Positions 18,879-27,731 of a DNA stretch of 64,000 bases are shown piece after piece (the stretch's first letter is position 1; each line of letters begins with the position of its first letter). The position numbers and the translations under genes are program-made. The notes below the pieces were generated by a model. That model was given only the letters and a program-made list of their open reading frames with translations, did not search any database and was not told the DNA's origin. This stretch comes from CAIXZV01 sp963697365 (GTDB taxonomy: Bacteria > Chloroflexota > Limnocylindria > Limnocylindrales > CSP1-4), in assembly GCA_963697365.1 (NCBI GenBank), contig CAVONT010000009.1:124001-188000 (forward strand), in the 5' to 3' direction.

Positions 18879-19562
18879 TCAGCCGGGCAGGAGTCCCAGC
18901 GCCAGGAGGATCTGCGGCGGCAGCGCGGTGAAGTCTCGGGCCGTGGTCTCGGCGCCAGCGGCCAGGAGCGCCTCGGCCGTCTGTGACGAGGTGATGCCCA
19001 GCACCGTCGCCCCGGCCGCGACGCCCGCGCGCACCCCGTTGTCCGCATCCTCTACGACCAGGCAGCGCGCGGGCTCCACGCCCAACGCCGCCGCGGCCAC
19101 GAGGAACGTCTCCGGGTCCGGCTTCTTGCGGCACACCTGCTCGGCGGAGATCACGGCGTCGAAGGCCGACTCGGGGATGCCGATCGCGGCCAGGTTGCCG
19201 TCGAGCTTCGGGCGCGACGAGCCGGTCGCGAGTGCCGTGCGCAGGCCGGCCTCCCGCAGCGTGGCGAGGAACGCCGCACCACCGTCGATGGGCTGGAGCG
19301 CCCCGGCGATCAACTCGAGGTAGACCTCGTAGGTGAGCGGCTTGTCGATGCTGATGTCCGCTGTGATGCCGTACCGCTCTGCGGCGCCCGCGATGAAGCG
19401 GTCGTCACCGGAACCGACGAACGGGGCGAAGTCGGCCGCTGTCACCGGGATGCCGTAGCGGCGGCGCAGGGCCTCGGCGGCGGCCGCCGCGATGAACGGC
19501 TCCGAGTCGCACAGGGTGCCGTCGAGATCGAACAGGACGGCGTCGAAGCGGCGATCGGTCAT
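18879..19562 (-). CDS. HAD-superfamily phosphatase (beta-phosphoglucomutase-like)
   Basis: The 227-residue product has all HAD motifs: DLDGTLCDSE near residue 12 (nucleophile Asp and acid Asp), a helical cap, ATGSSRPK (motif II Ser/Thr), the lysine in CRKKPDPETF, and VVEDADNGVRAG (motif IV). The helical cap and lengths match the GmhB-unlike, phosphoglycolate phosphatase / beta-phosphoglucomutase subgroup, which acts on small sugar phosphates. The DeoR-type regulator lies upstream on the same strand, but a 570-base repeat array separates them, so I do not call an operon. Confidence 0.9.
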   Translation of the reverse strand: MTDRRFDAVLFDLDGTLCDSEPFIAAAAAEALRRRYGIPVTAADFAPFVGSGDDRFIAGAAERYGITADISIDKPLTYEVYLELIAGALQPIDGGAAFLATLREAGLRTALATGSSRPKLDGNLAAIGIPESAFDAVISAEQVCRKKPDPETFLVAAAALGVEPARCLVVEDADNGVRAGVAAGATVLGITSSQTAEALLAAGAETTARDFTALPPQILLALGLLPG

Positions 19563-19578
19563 GGCGGGACCGTAGCAC

Positions 19579-20128
19579 GGTCTCCGGCGGCGTCGGCCCC
19601 GATACCGGGACCACCAGTCCCGGTCACGCGGAGCCCGGTCACGCGGAGCCCGGTCGCGCCGAGCCCGGTCGCGCCGAGCCCGGTCGCGCCGAGCCCGGTC
19701 GCGCCGAGCCCGGTCGCGCGGTGCCGGAGTCGGGGTCCGGTACGGGGACTACCAGTCCCGATATCGCCCGCCGAGGACCCGCGGCGGCCCTCGGCGGCAC
19801 GGTCGCCGGCGGCGTCGGCCCCGATACCGGGACCACCAGTCCCGATATCGCCCGCCGAGGACCCTCGGCGGCCCTCGGCGGCACGGTCGCCGGCGGCGTC
19901 GGCCCCTGGAACGGGACCACCAGTCCCGGTCGCGCGGAGCCCGGTCGCGCCGAGCCCGGAACGCGGAACCTGGAACACGGAGCCCGGAACGCGGAACCTG
20001 GAACACGGAGCCCGCAACGCGGAACCTGGAACACGGAGCCCGGAACGCGGAACCGGAACACGGAGCCCGGAACGCGGAACCTGGAACCCGGAGCCCGGAA
20101 CGCGGAACCTGGAACACGGATCCCGGAC
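19579..20128. repeat. Composite tandem-repeat array (15-, 84- and 28-bp units)
   Basis: Three different unit sizes sit side by side. From about 19618 to 19718 a 15-base unit (CGGAGCCCGGTCACG and close variants) repeats about seven times. From about 19752 to 19920 an 84-base unit repeats (the landmark CCAGTCCCG recurs at 19752, 19836 and 19920, with a partial copy at 19614). From about 19958 to 20128 a 28-base unit made of CGGAACGCGGAACCTGG plus ACACGGAGCC repeats about six times, one copy shorter by four bases. Several frames stay open across it, which only reflects the missing stop triplets in GC-rich repeats. Confidence 0.85.
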
Positions 20129-20133
20129 CGCCA

Positions 20134-20946
20134 CTACGCCTGGGCCGTCTCGGCCTCGACGATCCGGACGCCCGTCGCGTGGAGCGCCGCCCGCATCGAC
20201 GACGGCGCCGGCGCATCGGTGACCACCACACCGAGCGACGCGGTCGGACAGAACGTGGCCAGCGCCGAGCGCCCCCACTTCGTGCCGTCCACGAGGCCCA
20301 CGGTCTCGGTCGCCGCCGCCACGAGCAGTCGCTTGATCTGTGCCTCCTCGTCGGTCCCGTCGCACAGCCCGGCCTCGATCGAGAACCCCATCGCTCCGAG
20401 GAACGCCCGCTGCACGTTGACGCGCTCGAGCAGGCCCTCACCGAGCGGTCCGACCAGGCTCAGGGCCTCGGGACGGACGACGCCGCCGGCCATGAGCACG
20501 CGCACACCCGGAACGTCGGCCAGCTCCAGGGCGATCCGCAGGCCGTTCGTGATCACCGTGAGATCCAGCCAGCCGCCACGAGCCCGCAGGCTGCGTGCCA
20601 TCGCGAAGGCCGTGGTGCTCGCGTCGATGGCGATGCTCTCGCCATCGGCCACCATCGACGCCGCGATGCGGCCGATCGCGTCCTTCTCGGCCCGCTGCAG
20701 GCGCTCGCGGACCTCGAAGGCGCGTTCCATGCCGGCACCCGCGGGCGACACGGCACCCCCGTGCGTGCGCACGACCCGGCCCTGCCGCTCCAGTTCCGCG
20801 AGGTCCTTGCGGATGGTCACCCCGGACACGCCGTACAGGGCGGCGAGGTCGCCCACGCGGGCCCGGCCACGTTCCGTGACGAGCCGCGCGATCCGGTGCT
20901 GGCGTTCGGCGGCGAAGACCTCGCCGGCGACGGGGTCGAAGGACAT
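20134..20946 (-). CDS. DeoR-family transcriptional regulator
   Basis: The 270-residue protein has an N-terminal DeoR winged helix (about 16-62: ERQHRIARLVTERGRARVGD then YGVSGVTIRKDLAELERQG, VVRTHGGA) and a C-terminal DeoRC sugar-phosphate sensor domain (SIAIDASTTAFAMAR, VITNGLRIALEL, VRVLMAGGVVRPEALSLVGP). It faces the rhamnulokinase gene across a 160-base divergent promoter region. It is therefore the likely repressor of the 21.1-26.5 kb catabolic genes, released by a phosphorylated sugar intermediate. ATG 20946 starts just before the winged helix; an upstream ATG at 21000 would reach into the promoter region. Confidence 0.9.
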   Translation of the reverse strand: MSFDPVAGEVFAAERQHRIARLVTERGRARVGDLAALYGVSGVTIRKDLAELERQGRVVRTHGGAVSPAGAGMERAFEVRERLQRAEKDAIGRIAASMVADGESIAIDASTTAFAMARSLRARGGWLDLTVITNGLRIALELADVPGVRVLMAGGVVRPEALSLVGPLGEGLLERVNVQRAFLGAMGFSIEAGLCDGTDEEAQIKRLLVAAATETVGLVDGTKWGRSALATFCPTASLGVVVTDAPAPSSMRAALHATGVRIVEAETAQA

Positions 20947-20976
20947 GCCCGGACGGTACGCGGGCGCATAACGGAA

Positions 20977-21063
20977 TGTCAAGAAACACGTTGAAAGCAA
21001 ATGAAACCTCTGTCATGCTGGCGACCAGAACCCATTCCGATCGGGACCACGCCGATCGGGACC
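20977..21063. promoter_or_regulatory. Divergent promoter/operator region of the DeoR-rhaB locus
   Basis: This short stretch is much richer in A and T than its surroundings. It holds TTGACA on the minus strand (20982-20977), a candidate -35 for the regulator, and TTGAAA on the plus strand (20991-20996). Two direct repeats CCGATCGGGACC (21037-21048 and 21052-21063, period 15) lie between these and the kinase start and are plausible DeoR half-sites. No clear -10 box is visible in either direction. Confidence 0.4.
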
Positions 21064-21106
21064 TCGCACTTCCGCGAGCCATCACGAACCTACGGAGCAC
21101 AGCGAC

Positions 21107-22573
21107 GTGCGCTACGCAGCGATCGATCTAGGCGCCGAGAGCGGCCGTGTCGTCGTCGGCGCGTTCGACGGCAGCCGCCTCACTCTCGAAGAGGCCCACC
21201 GCTTCCCGAACGTCCCAGCCAGCGTGGGCGGCACGCTCCACTGGGATGTCCTTCGCCTCTGGGGCGACATATCTGCAGGCCTCCGCAAGGCCGGTGCTGC
21301 CGGGACGCTCGCCTCGTGCGCCGTGGACACGTGGGGTGTCGACTTCGCCCTGCTCGACGCTCGGGGCCGGCTGCTGGCGAACCCGGTCCACTACCGCGAC
21401 ACCCGCACGGCCGGCATGGTCGACGCCGCCTTCGGCATCGTCCCGAAGGCCGAGATCTACGCCACCACCGGCATCCAGGTCATGGCGATCAACACCCTCT
21501 ACCAGCTGCTCGCCATGGCCCGGGCCGACGATCCGCAGCTGCGCGGGGCGGACCGGCTGCTGATGATGGCCGACCTGTTCGCCCACTTCCTGTCCGGCTC
21601 CACGGTGAGCGAGTTCACGCTTGCCTCCACCAGCCAGGCGCTCGACGCCGGGACGCGCGACTGGGCGCGCCCGATGCTGGACCGGCTCGGCATCCCCACC
21701 GCCTTGCTGCCCGAGATCGTCGACCCCGGCACCGACGTTGGCGGCCTCGTGCCGGACCTCGCCGCCGCGCCCGGCCTCGGTGCGACGCGCGTGGTGCTGC
21801 CGGCCTCGCACGACACGGCGTCTGCCGTGGTGGGCACGCCGCTCGCCTCGGCCTCGACGGCCTTCCTCTCGTCGGGCACGTGGTCGCTCATCGGCCTCGA
21901 GGTCCCCCAGCCCGTCATCAGCGACGCCTCGCTGGCCGCGAACCTCACCAACGAGGGCGGCGTCGGCGGGACCACCCGCCTGCTGCGCAACGTCGTCGGG
22001 CTGTGGCTGGTCCAGGAGAGCCGGCGAGCGCTGTGGCCGGATCGCGAGCCCCCGTCCTATGAGAAGCTCGCGGGCCTGGCCGAGGCGGCCCCCGCGTTCA
22101 CCGCCTTCATCGACCCCGACGACGAGCGCTTCCTCCGCCCCGGCGACCTGCCCGCCCGCGTGCGCGAGTTCTGCGTCGAGACCGGCCAGCCCGTGCCCGA
22201 GGACACCGGCACGCTCATCCGTGTCCTGCTGGAGAGCCTCGCGCTGCGGTACGCCCGCGCCATCGACCAGCTCGCAGGCGCGTCCGGGCACCCGATCGAC
22301 GCGCTGCACGTCGTCGGCGGCGGCTCGAACCACCGGCTGCTGTGCCGCCTGACTGCCGACGCGACGGGACTCCCGGTGAAGGCCGGCCCCGTGGAGGCAA
22401 CCGCGATCGGCAACATCGCCGTGCAGGCCATCGCCACGGGTGATGTGGCGTCGGTCGCCGAGGCCCGCGAGCTCACGGCCCGCTCGTTCCGGCTGACCTC
22501 CTACGACCCGTCCGGCGACTGGTCGGAGGCGCGGGCACGGTTCGACGCGATCTGCTCCCGGGCGACGTCGTGA
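21107..22573 (+). CDS. rhaB: Rhamnulokinase (FGGY family)
   Basis: Rhamnulokinase phosphorylates L-rhamnulose at C1. The 488-residue product opens with YAAIDLGAESGRVVVGAFDG (phosphate loop), has GVDFALLD and HYRDTRTAGM in the N-terminal FGGY lobe, SSGTWSLIGLE in the middle, and VVGGGSNHRLLCRLTADATG followed by AGPVEATAIGN in the C-terminal lobe, all RhaB-like. The start is GTG with GGAG ten bases upstream. It is first in a plus-strand operon whose next three genes overlap or nearly touch. The genes that follow are not rhamnose isomerase or RhaD aldolase, so the true substrate may be another 6-deoxy or ketose sugar. Confidence 0.85.
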   Translation: MRYAAIDLGAESGRVVVGAFDGSRLTLEEAHRFPNVPASVGGTLHWDVLRLWGDISAGLRKAGAAGTLASCAVDTWGVDFALLDARGRLLANPVHYRDTRTAGMVDAAFGIVPKAEIYATTGIQVMAINTLYQLLAMARADDPQLRGADRLLMMADLFAHFLSGSTVSEFTLASTSQALDAGTRDWARPMLDRLGIPTALLPEIVDPGTDVGGLVPDLAAAPGLGATRVVLPASHDTASAVVGTPLASASTAFLSSGTWSLIGLEVPQPVISDASLAANLTNEGGVGGTTRLLRNVVGLWLVQESRRALWPDREPPSYEKLAGLAEAAPAFTAFIDPDDERFLRPGDLPARVREFCVETGQPVPEDTGTLIRVLLESLALRYARAIDQLAGASGHPIDALHVVGGGSNHRLLCRLTADATGLPVKAGPVEATAIGNIAVQAIATGDVASVAEARELTARSFRLTSYDPSGDWSEARARFDAICSRATS

Positions 22574-23779
22574 TGGCGGCACGCCCCATCGTCAACACCC
22601 ACGTCCACGTCCCGCCCAACTTCTCCGCGTTCGACGATGCCGAGGACGTGATCGCGACCGCGGCGCGTGAGGGTGTGCGCGTGGTTGGCGCGTCCAACTT
22701 CCACGACCAGCGCGTCTACCGCCGTGTCGCCGACGCCGCCGGCGCCGCAGGGATCGTCCCGCTCTTCGGCATCGAGCTGATCACGGTGCTCGATGCGGAG
22801 CGGCTGGGCCAGGCCGGCGTCCCGGGCGACGCCCGCATCAACGACCCGGCGAACCCCGGGCGCATGTACCTGTGCGGCAAGGGCATCGATCCCTTCCGCG
22901 TGCCGACGCCGGAGGCCTCGCGGATCGATGCGGCGGCAAGGGCCGCCAACATCGCGCGCGCGGCCCGGATGACGATGCTGCTGCGGGCACGGTTCGAGGC
23001 GGCCGGGGTGGCCGCGCCGCTCGACGACGCCACGATCACCGCCGATGTGGCCGCCCGTGCCGGGGTGCCCGCGGATTGGGTCGTGCTCCAGGAGCGCCAC
23101 CTGGCGATGGCGTTCCAGCGGACGCTCTTCGACGCGGTCCCGGTCGGCGACCGCGTCGCCCGGCTCACGGACGTGTACGGGGCGCCCCCGGTCGCCGCGC
23201 CCGACGATGCCGTGGCCGTGCAGGGCGAGATCCGCTCGAAGCTCATGAAGGCCGGCGGCCCCGCGTTCGTCGACGAGTCGGCGGTCACCTTCGAGGACGG
23301 CGTGCGCCTGGTCCTCGCGTGGGACGGCATCCCGGCCTACCCGACGCTGGCCGACGGCGCGTCCCCGGTCTGCCCGTTCGAGGACGGGCCGGCGGATCTC
23401 GCCGCGACGACTGCGTGCGCTGGGCATCCACGCGGCGGAGCTGATCCCCGGCCGCAACGCGCCGGACGTGGTCGATGCCTACGTCCGCGCGTTCCGGGCC
23501 GCCGGGATCGTGGTCACCGCCGGCACCGAGCACAACACCCTCGACCGCATCCCGCTCGAGCCGTTCGGCCGCGGTGGCGCCGCGCTGTCCGAGGAGGCCC
23601 GCGCGGCCTTCCTCGAGGGGACGTGCGTGATCGCCGGGCACCAGGCGGAGCGCGCGGCCGGGCGGCCCGGCTTCGTGGATGCCGACGGACACATCGACGC
23701 TGCCGATCGCGCAGCCTGGATCGCCCGGTTCGCGGCCATTGGCGCCGCCGTCATCGAGCAGGGGAGCACGCCGTCATGA
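22573..23779 (+). CDS. PHP-like metal-dependent hydrolase (one frameshift)
   Basis: The N-terminus has a metal-binding pattern IVNTHVHVPPNFSAFDDAED (H-x-H near residue 10) and a second block GIVPLFGIELITVLD. The C-terminal part, GIVVTAGTEHNTLDRIPLEP (about 23510-23575), carries another histidine. The reading frame switches near 23402; removing one base there gives AARLRALGIHAAELIPGRNA, which joins the halves to about 400 residues. This layout is PHP-like (a metal-dependent phosphoesterase fold), with unknown substrate. The ATG overlaps the rhaB stop (TGATG), and its own stop overlaps the next start (ATGA), so it belongs to the operon. Confidence 0.7.
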
Positions 23780-24887
23780 CCGACGCGATGGACGCCACCG
23801 TCGACGCCGCCATCCTGGCCATCGCGCCCGTCCTGCGGGCACGCTGCTCAGGCTCCGGGCGGGGGACCGTCACCTGGTGGCCGGAGGTGGACGCCGAGTC
23901 GGGTCTGTGGGTCGAGATGGACGTCGCCCGCGAGAAGGACATCACCGGCCGCCTGCTCGAGGCGATCACCGCCGAGGAGGCGGCCACGGGCACGACACCC
24001 ACCAGGGTCGTCGTGTCGAGCGTCGGGCACCTTCGTGGTGGCCGAGGGCCCGGCGTCGTCCGGCCGCCTCGCGGGTCGTGTCGCCCTCGTCACCGGCGCC
24101 GCCCAGGGCTTCGGCCTCGGGATCGCCGAGGGCCTGCTTGCGCATGGCGCCACCGTCGTCCTCGCCGACCTCAACGTCCCGCTCGCGGAGCGCGAGGCCG
24201 CCCGCCTCGCAGCCGAGCACGGTGAGGGGCGCGCCGTCCCGGTCCGCATGGACGTCACCGACGAGGCCAGCGTGGCTGTGGGGGTGGCCGAGGTCGTCCG
24301 CCGGTTCGGCGGTCTCGACCTCGTCGTCTCCAACGCCGGTGTCCTGCGCGCCGGCGGCGTCACCAGCCAGCCGGTGGACGAGTTCGACCTCGTCACCCGG
24401 GTCAACTACCGCGGCTACTGGCTCGTGGTGAAGCACACGGCCCCCGTCCTCGCGCGGCAGCACGCGGCCAACCCGGCCTGGTGGGGCGACATCGTCGAGA
24501 TCAGCTCCAAGTCCGGCCTCGTGGGCTCGTCGCGCAACAGCGCCTACGCGGGCTCCAAGTTCGGCGGCATCGGCCTCACCCAGTCCTTCGCCCTCGAGCT
24601 CGTGGGCGACGGCATCAAGGTGAACGCCGTCTGCCCGGGCAACTTCTTCGACGGCCCGCTGTGGAGCGACCCGGTCAACGGGCTCTTCGTCCAGTACCTG
24701 CGCGAGGGCAAGGTGCCCGGCGCGCGAGACCGTGGAGGACGTCCGCCACGCCTACGAGGCCAAGGTGCCGATGGGCCGCGGCTGCGTCCCCGCCGACATC
24801 ACCGAGGCCATCCTCTACCTCGTCGCCCAGCAGTACGAGACCGGCCAGGCCCTGCCCGTCACGGGCGGCCAGGTGATGCTCTCGTGA
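23776..24887 (+). CDS. SDR-family sugar (phosphate) dehydrogenase with an N-terminal extension (two frameshifts)
   Basis: A short-chain dehydrogenase core starts near 24070: GRVALVTGAAQGFGLGIAEG (NAD-binding TGxxxGxG), NAGVLRAGG, the catalytic SSKSGLVGSSRNSAYAGSKF with Ser-Tyr-Lys, and VCPGNFFDGPLWSDPVNG. An unusual segment of about 80 residues precedes it. The frame must shift near 24025 (to give SGTFVVAEG) and near 24725 (to give PGAETVEDVRHAYEAKVPMG). The C-terminus QALPVTGGQVMLS is typical. Sorbitol-6-phosphate 2-dehydrogenase-like enzymes look like this. The ATG overlaps the previous stop (ATGA). Confidence 0.75.
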
Positions 24888-24910
24888 CGCCAGAACCGAA
24901 GGACCCGACC

Positions 24911-26554
24911 GTGACCGAGCTTCCCGCCACCCAGCACGCGATCCAGTTCACCGGACCGGGCGCCATCGTCCACAACGAGGCCAAGCCCGTGCCCGTGCCC
25001 GGGCCGACGCAGCTGGTGCTCAAGGTGGAGGCGACCGGGATCTGCTTCTCGGACACGAAGCTGCTGCACGCCTGGACGAAGCACCCGCGCAAGGGCCCGG
25101 TCCTGGGCGGGCTCGCGCCGTCGGTCCTCGCGGAGATCTCCTCCTACGTGCCCGACGAGGCGCCCATCGTGCCCGGCCACGAGTGCTGCGCGCGGATCGT
25201 GGCGGTCGGGTCGGCGGTCGAGCACCACGCGGTCGGCGAGCGGGTCCTCGTCCAGACCGACTACCGCCACCTGCCCACGGCCGGCGCGAACGCGGCGTTC
25301 GGCTACAACTTCGAGGGCGGCCTCCAGGAGTACGTGCTCCAGGACGAGCGGATGATCCTGGACCCCGACACGGGCGAGCGGTTCCTGATCCCGGTGGGGG
25401 AGGGACCGTCGGGCTCCGCGGTGGCGCTGCTGGAGCCGTGGGCGTGCGTCGAGAAGTCCTACTCCACCGTCGAGCGGCGGACGCTGCGGGCGGGTGGCGC
25501 GCTGCTGGTGGTGGTGGATCCGGGCGCGAACCTCGAGGGGCTCGCGGCGCTCGAGGAGTCCGGCGGCGTGCCGGCGACCCAGGAGATCGTGGGCCCGGCG
25601 TCGGACGAGGCCGTCGCGGCGCTCGCGGGCCGCCGGTTCGACGACATCGTCTACGCGGGGGCATCGGCCGACCGGATCGAGGCGCTCCAGGAGCTCCTGG
25701 CGCCCGGCGGCGTGATGGCGATCGTCACCGGTGGCGTGGCCATCGATCGCCACGTCGCCATCGACGTCGGCCGCATCCACTACGACCCGATCCGGTTCTG
25801 CGGGACGACGGGCACGTCGGTGGCCGAGGCCTACGCGCGCATCCCCGCCGATGGCGAGCTGCGCGACGGCGACACGGTGGCCGTCGTGGGCGCCGCGGGC
25901 CCGATGGGCTTCATGCACGTGGTCCGGGCGGCGACGATGGGCCTGTCCGACATCTCGCTGGCGGCCATCGACATCGACGACGCGCGCCTGGCGCACCTGG
26001 CGTCCGTGGCCGAGCCGCTCGCCGCCGAGAACCGGGTGGCGATGATCTTCGTGAACTCGCGCGTGGAGCCGGTCGAACCCGGTGCCTGGTCCTACGTCGG
26101 CATCATGGTCCCCGCGCCCGCGCTCGTGGTCCAGGCGGTGTCGATGGCGGCGCCCGGGGCGCGGCTCAACCTGTTCGCCGGGTTCGCGGTCGGCACGAAG
26201 GCGGCGATCGACCTCGACCGGGTCGTCGGCGACGGGCTGTACCTCTTCGGGACGTCCGGGTCCGAGATCGCGGACATGCAGGCGGTCCTCGCGCGGCTGG
26301 AGGCCGGGCGCCTGGACACGAACGTCTCGCTCGACGCGGTGTGCGGGATGGAGGGGATCGGCGACGCACTGGCGGCCGTCGAGGCCCGCACGTCCGGCGG
26401 CAAGATCGTCGTCTACCCGCAGCTGCACGACATGGGCATGGTGCGGCTGGCCGATCTGCCGACGCGATTCCCTGCCGTTGCCGCCCGCATGGACGGTGGC
26501 CGCTGGACGCGCGAGGCCGAGGAGGCGCTGCTCGCCGAGGCGGGCGCGGGCTGA
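24911..26554 (+). CDS. Zinc-binding alcohol dehydrogenase-like (MDR) protein
   Basis: A 547-residue medium-chain dehydrogenase, longer than usual. The catalytic domain has GICFSDTKLLHAW (first zinc-ligand Cys) and IVPGHECCARIVAVG (GHE motif). The Rossmann part has TVAVVGAAGPMGFMHVVRAA around residue 330. I prefer the GTG at 24911, which has GAAGGA eight bases upstream and puts TELPATQHAIQF at the N-terminus; GTG 24884 overlaps the previous stop and remains possible. It closes the rhaB operon. Its likely role is oxidation or reduction of a sugar intermediate together with the SDR. The coenzyme is not certain. Confidence 0.82.
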   Translation: MTELPATQHAIQFTGPGAIVHNEAKPVPVPGPTQLVLKVEATGICFSDTKLLHAWTKHPRKGPVLGGLAPSVLAEISSYVPDEAPIVPGHECCARIVAVGSAVEHHAVGERVLVQTDYRHLPTAGANAAFGYNFEGGLQEYVLQDERMILDPDTGERFLIPVGEGPSGSAVALLEPWACVEKSYSTVERRTLRAGGALLVVVDPGANLEGLAALEESGGVPATQEIVGPASDEAVAALAGRRFDDIVYAGASADRIEALQELLAPGGVMAIVTGGVAIDRHVAIDVGRIHYDPIRFCGTTGTSVAEAYARIPADGELRDGDTVAVVGAAGPMGFMHVVRAATMGLSDISLAAIDIDDARLAHLASVAEPLAAENRVAMIFVNSRVEPVEPGAWSYVGIMVPAPALVVQAVSMAAPGARLNLFAGFAVGTKAAIDLDRVVGDGLYLFGTSGSEIADMQAVLARLEAGRLDTNVSLDAVCGMEGIGDALAAVEARTSGGKIVVYPQLHDMGMVRLADLPTRFPAVAARMDGGRWTREAEEALLAEAGAG

Positions 26555-26611
26555 TCCTGCGGGGAGGACTCGCGGGGTGCGCAGGGCGCAGATGGTGGAA
26601 GATCGGTCCTG

Positions 26612-27421
26612 ATGCCCCCGTTGTCATCGCCCCTCGTCCTTCTGCGGGGAACCACGCCCGGCGGCGCGGCGCCGCAGCTCGCGCTCTCGCAGGCCGTGCT
26701 GGACCGCGTGGCGTCAGGCTGGGCGCCGGTCGTGTCCGGGTGGGCGCCGGTCGTCGCCCGCCTGTACGTCCCTGGTCCAACCGTCGCCTTCGGGCGCCTG
26801 GACACCTTCAGCCCGGGGTTCGACGCGGCCGTTGCAGCGGCCCGGGAGCACGGGTTCGAGCCGGTCGTGCGCGGGCCGGGCGGGCGCGCCGCCGCCTACC
26901 ACGAGGGCTCGCTGGTCGTGGAGCTGGCGGCTGCCGACGACGATCCCCGGGCCGCGATCGGCGCCCGCTACGCGGCGATGGCCGATCTCGTTGTCGAGGC
27001 GCTCCGGGGCCTGGGCGTTCCGGCGGAGACCGGTGAGCTGCCCGGCGAGTACTGCCCGGGCCGGTACAGCGTGCTCGCGGGCGGCGTGAAGCTGGGCGGC
27101 ATCGCGCAGCGAGTGGTCGCCGGGGCGTCCCTGACCGGGATCGCGATCGTCGTCGAAGAGGGCGCGCGCGTCCGTGCCGTGCTGGAGGACGTGTCGCGCG
27201 CGCTCGAGTACGCGTTCGACCCGGCCACGGCGGGCGCCGTCGCGGACGTGGTGCCCGGGATCACGGTTGCGGACGTGGAGTCGGCCGTCGAGCGGACCCT
27301 CCGCGCGCGTCACGCCGTCAGCGTGGTCGAGCTCGACGCCGCCCTCCTGGCCGCCGCCTCTGCCCGGGAAGCCGAGCATGCACCGGTCGCCAGGTCACGG
27401 ACTGCCGGCGCCCGGACCTGA
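26612..27421 (+). CDS. Lipoate-protein ligase A / octanoyltransferase family protein
   Basis: The family attaches or transfers lipoyl, octanoyl or biotinyl groups. Core motifs are present: PTVAFGRLDTFSPGF, VVRGPGGRAAAYHEGSLVVE (substrate loop, the place of RRxTGGGAV), EYCPGRYSV and the lysine loop GGVKLGGIAQRV. The 269-residue length is typical. An 18-base in-frame duplication (SGWAPVV twice, around 26718-26755) is odd and may be a local slip. The tail after residue 240 is unusual. Whether it is ligase or transferase cannot be told from sequence. The gene lies just after the rhaB operon. Confidence 0.8.
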   Translation: MPPLSSPLVLLRGTTPGGAAPQLALSQAVLDRVASGWAPVVSGWAPVVARLYVPGPTVAFGRLDTFSPGFDAAVAAAREHGFEPVVRGPGGRAAAYHEGSLVVELAAADDDPRAAIGARYAAMADLVVEALRGLGVPAETGELPGEYCPGRYSVLAGGVKLGGIAQRVVAGASLTGIAIVVEEGARVRAVLEDVSRALEYAFDPATAGAVADVVPGITVADVESAVERTLRARHAVSVVELDAALLAAASAREAEHAPVARSRTAGART

Positions 27422-27440
27422 GCCGACTGCCGGGCGCTCG

Positions 27441-27512
27441 CCCTGCCGGCAAGCACCGGACCGGGCGAGCGCCCTGCCGGCAAGCACCGGACCGGGCGAG
27501 CGCCCTGCCGGC
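27441..27512. repeat. 31-bp tandem repeat
   Basis: A 31-base unit (CCCTGCCGGCAAGCACCGGA followed by CCGGGCGAGCG) occurs at 27441-27471, again exactly at 27472-27502, and partly from 27503. It lies between the lipoate-ligase-type gene and the second 148-bp element, 30 bases before it. Confidence 0.8.
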
Positions 27513-27541
27513 TCGCCCTGCCCGCGAGCACAGGATCGTGC

Positions 27542-27689
27542 GAGCGCCGGGTGCTCGCACCGTGCGGTCCCGTCGCTGGTTGTGCAGCCGGCGCTCCGAA
27601 CCTGCGGTGGGCATGCCATGGGAGCGTCGGGATGGCGCACCTGGTGCTCAAACGACGACGCCGCTGCACGGTGTGCGCACCGGGCGCTC
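27542..27689. repeat. 148-bp imperfect-palindrome repeat, copy 2
   Basis: This copy runs from GAGCGCCGGGTGCTCGCACC to GGTGTGCGCACCGGGCGCTC, exactly 148 bp, with about 17 mismatches and no gaps against copy 1. It lies between two convergent genes, the lipoate-ligase-type gene (ends 27421) and serC (ends 27732), where a stem-loop could also act as a terminator. Confidence 0.8.
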
Positions 27690-27731
27690 GCGCCAGCCGC
27701 GCCCGCTCGCGCCGGCCGAGCCGGATGAGGC

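Noticed and set aside
19579..20128. Possible CRISPR array
   Set aside because: Units are contiguous without unique spacers, periods differ within the array, and no cas gene is near.
19559..20365. Open frames of over 200 codons across the tandem array
   Set aside because: They lack stops only because the repeats are GC-rich. Several frames are open at once and none has a plausible start or domain.
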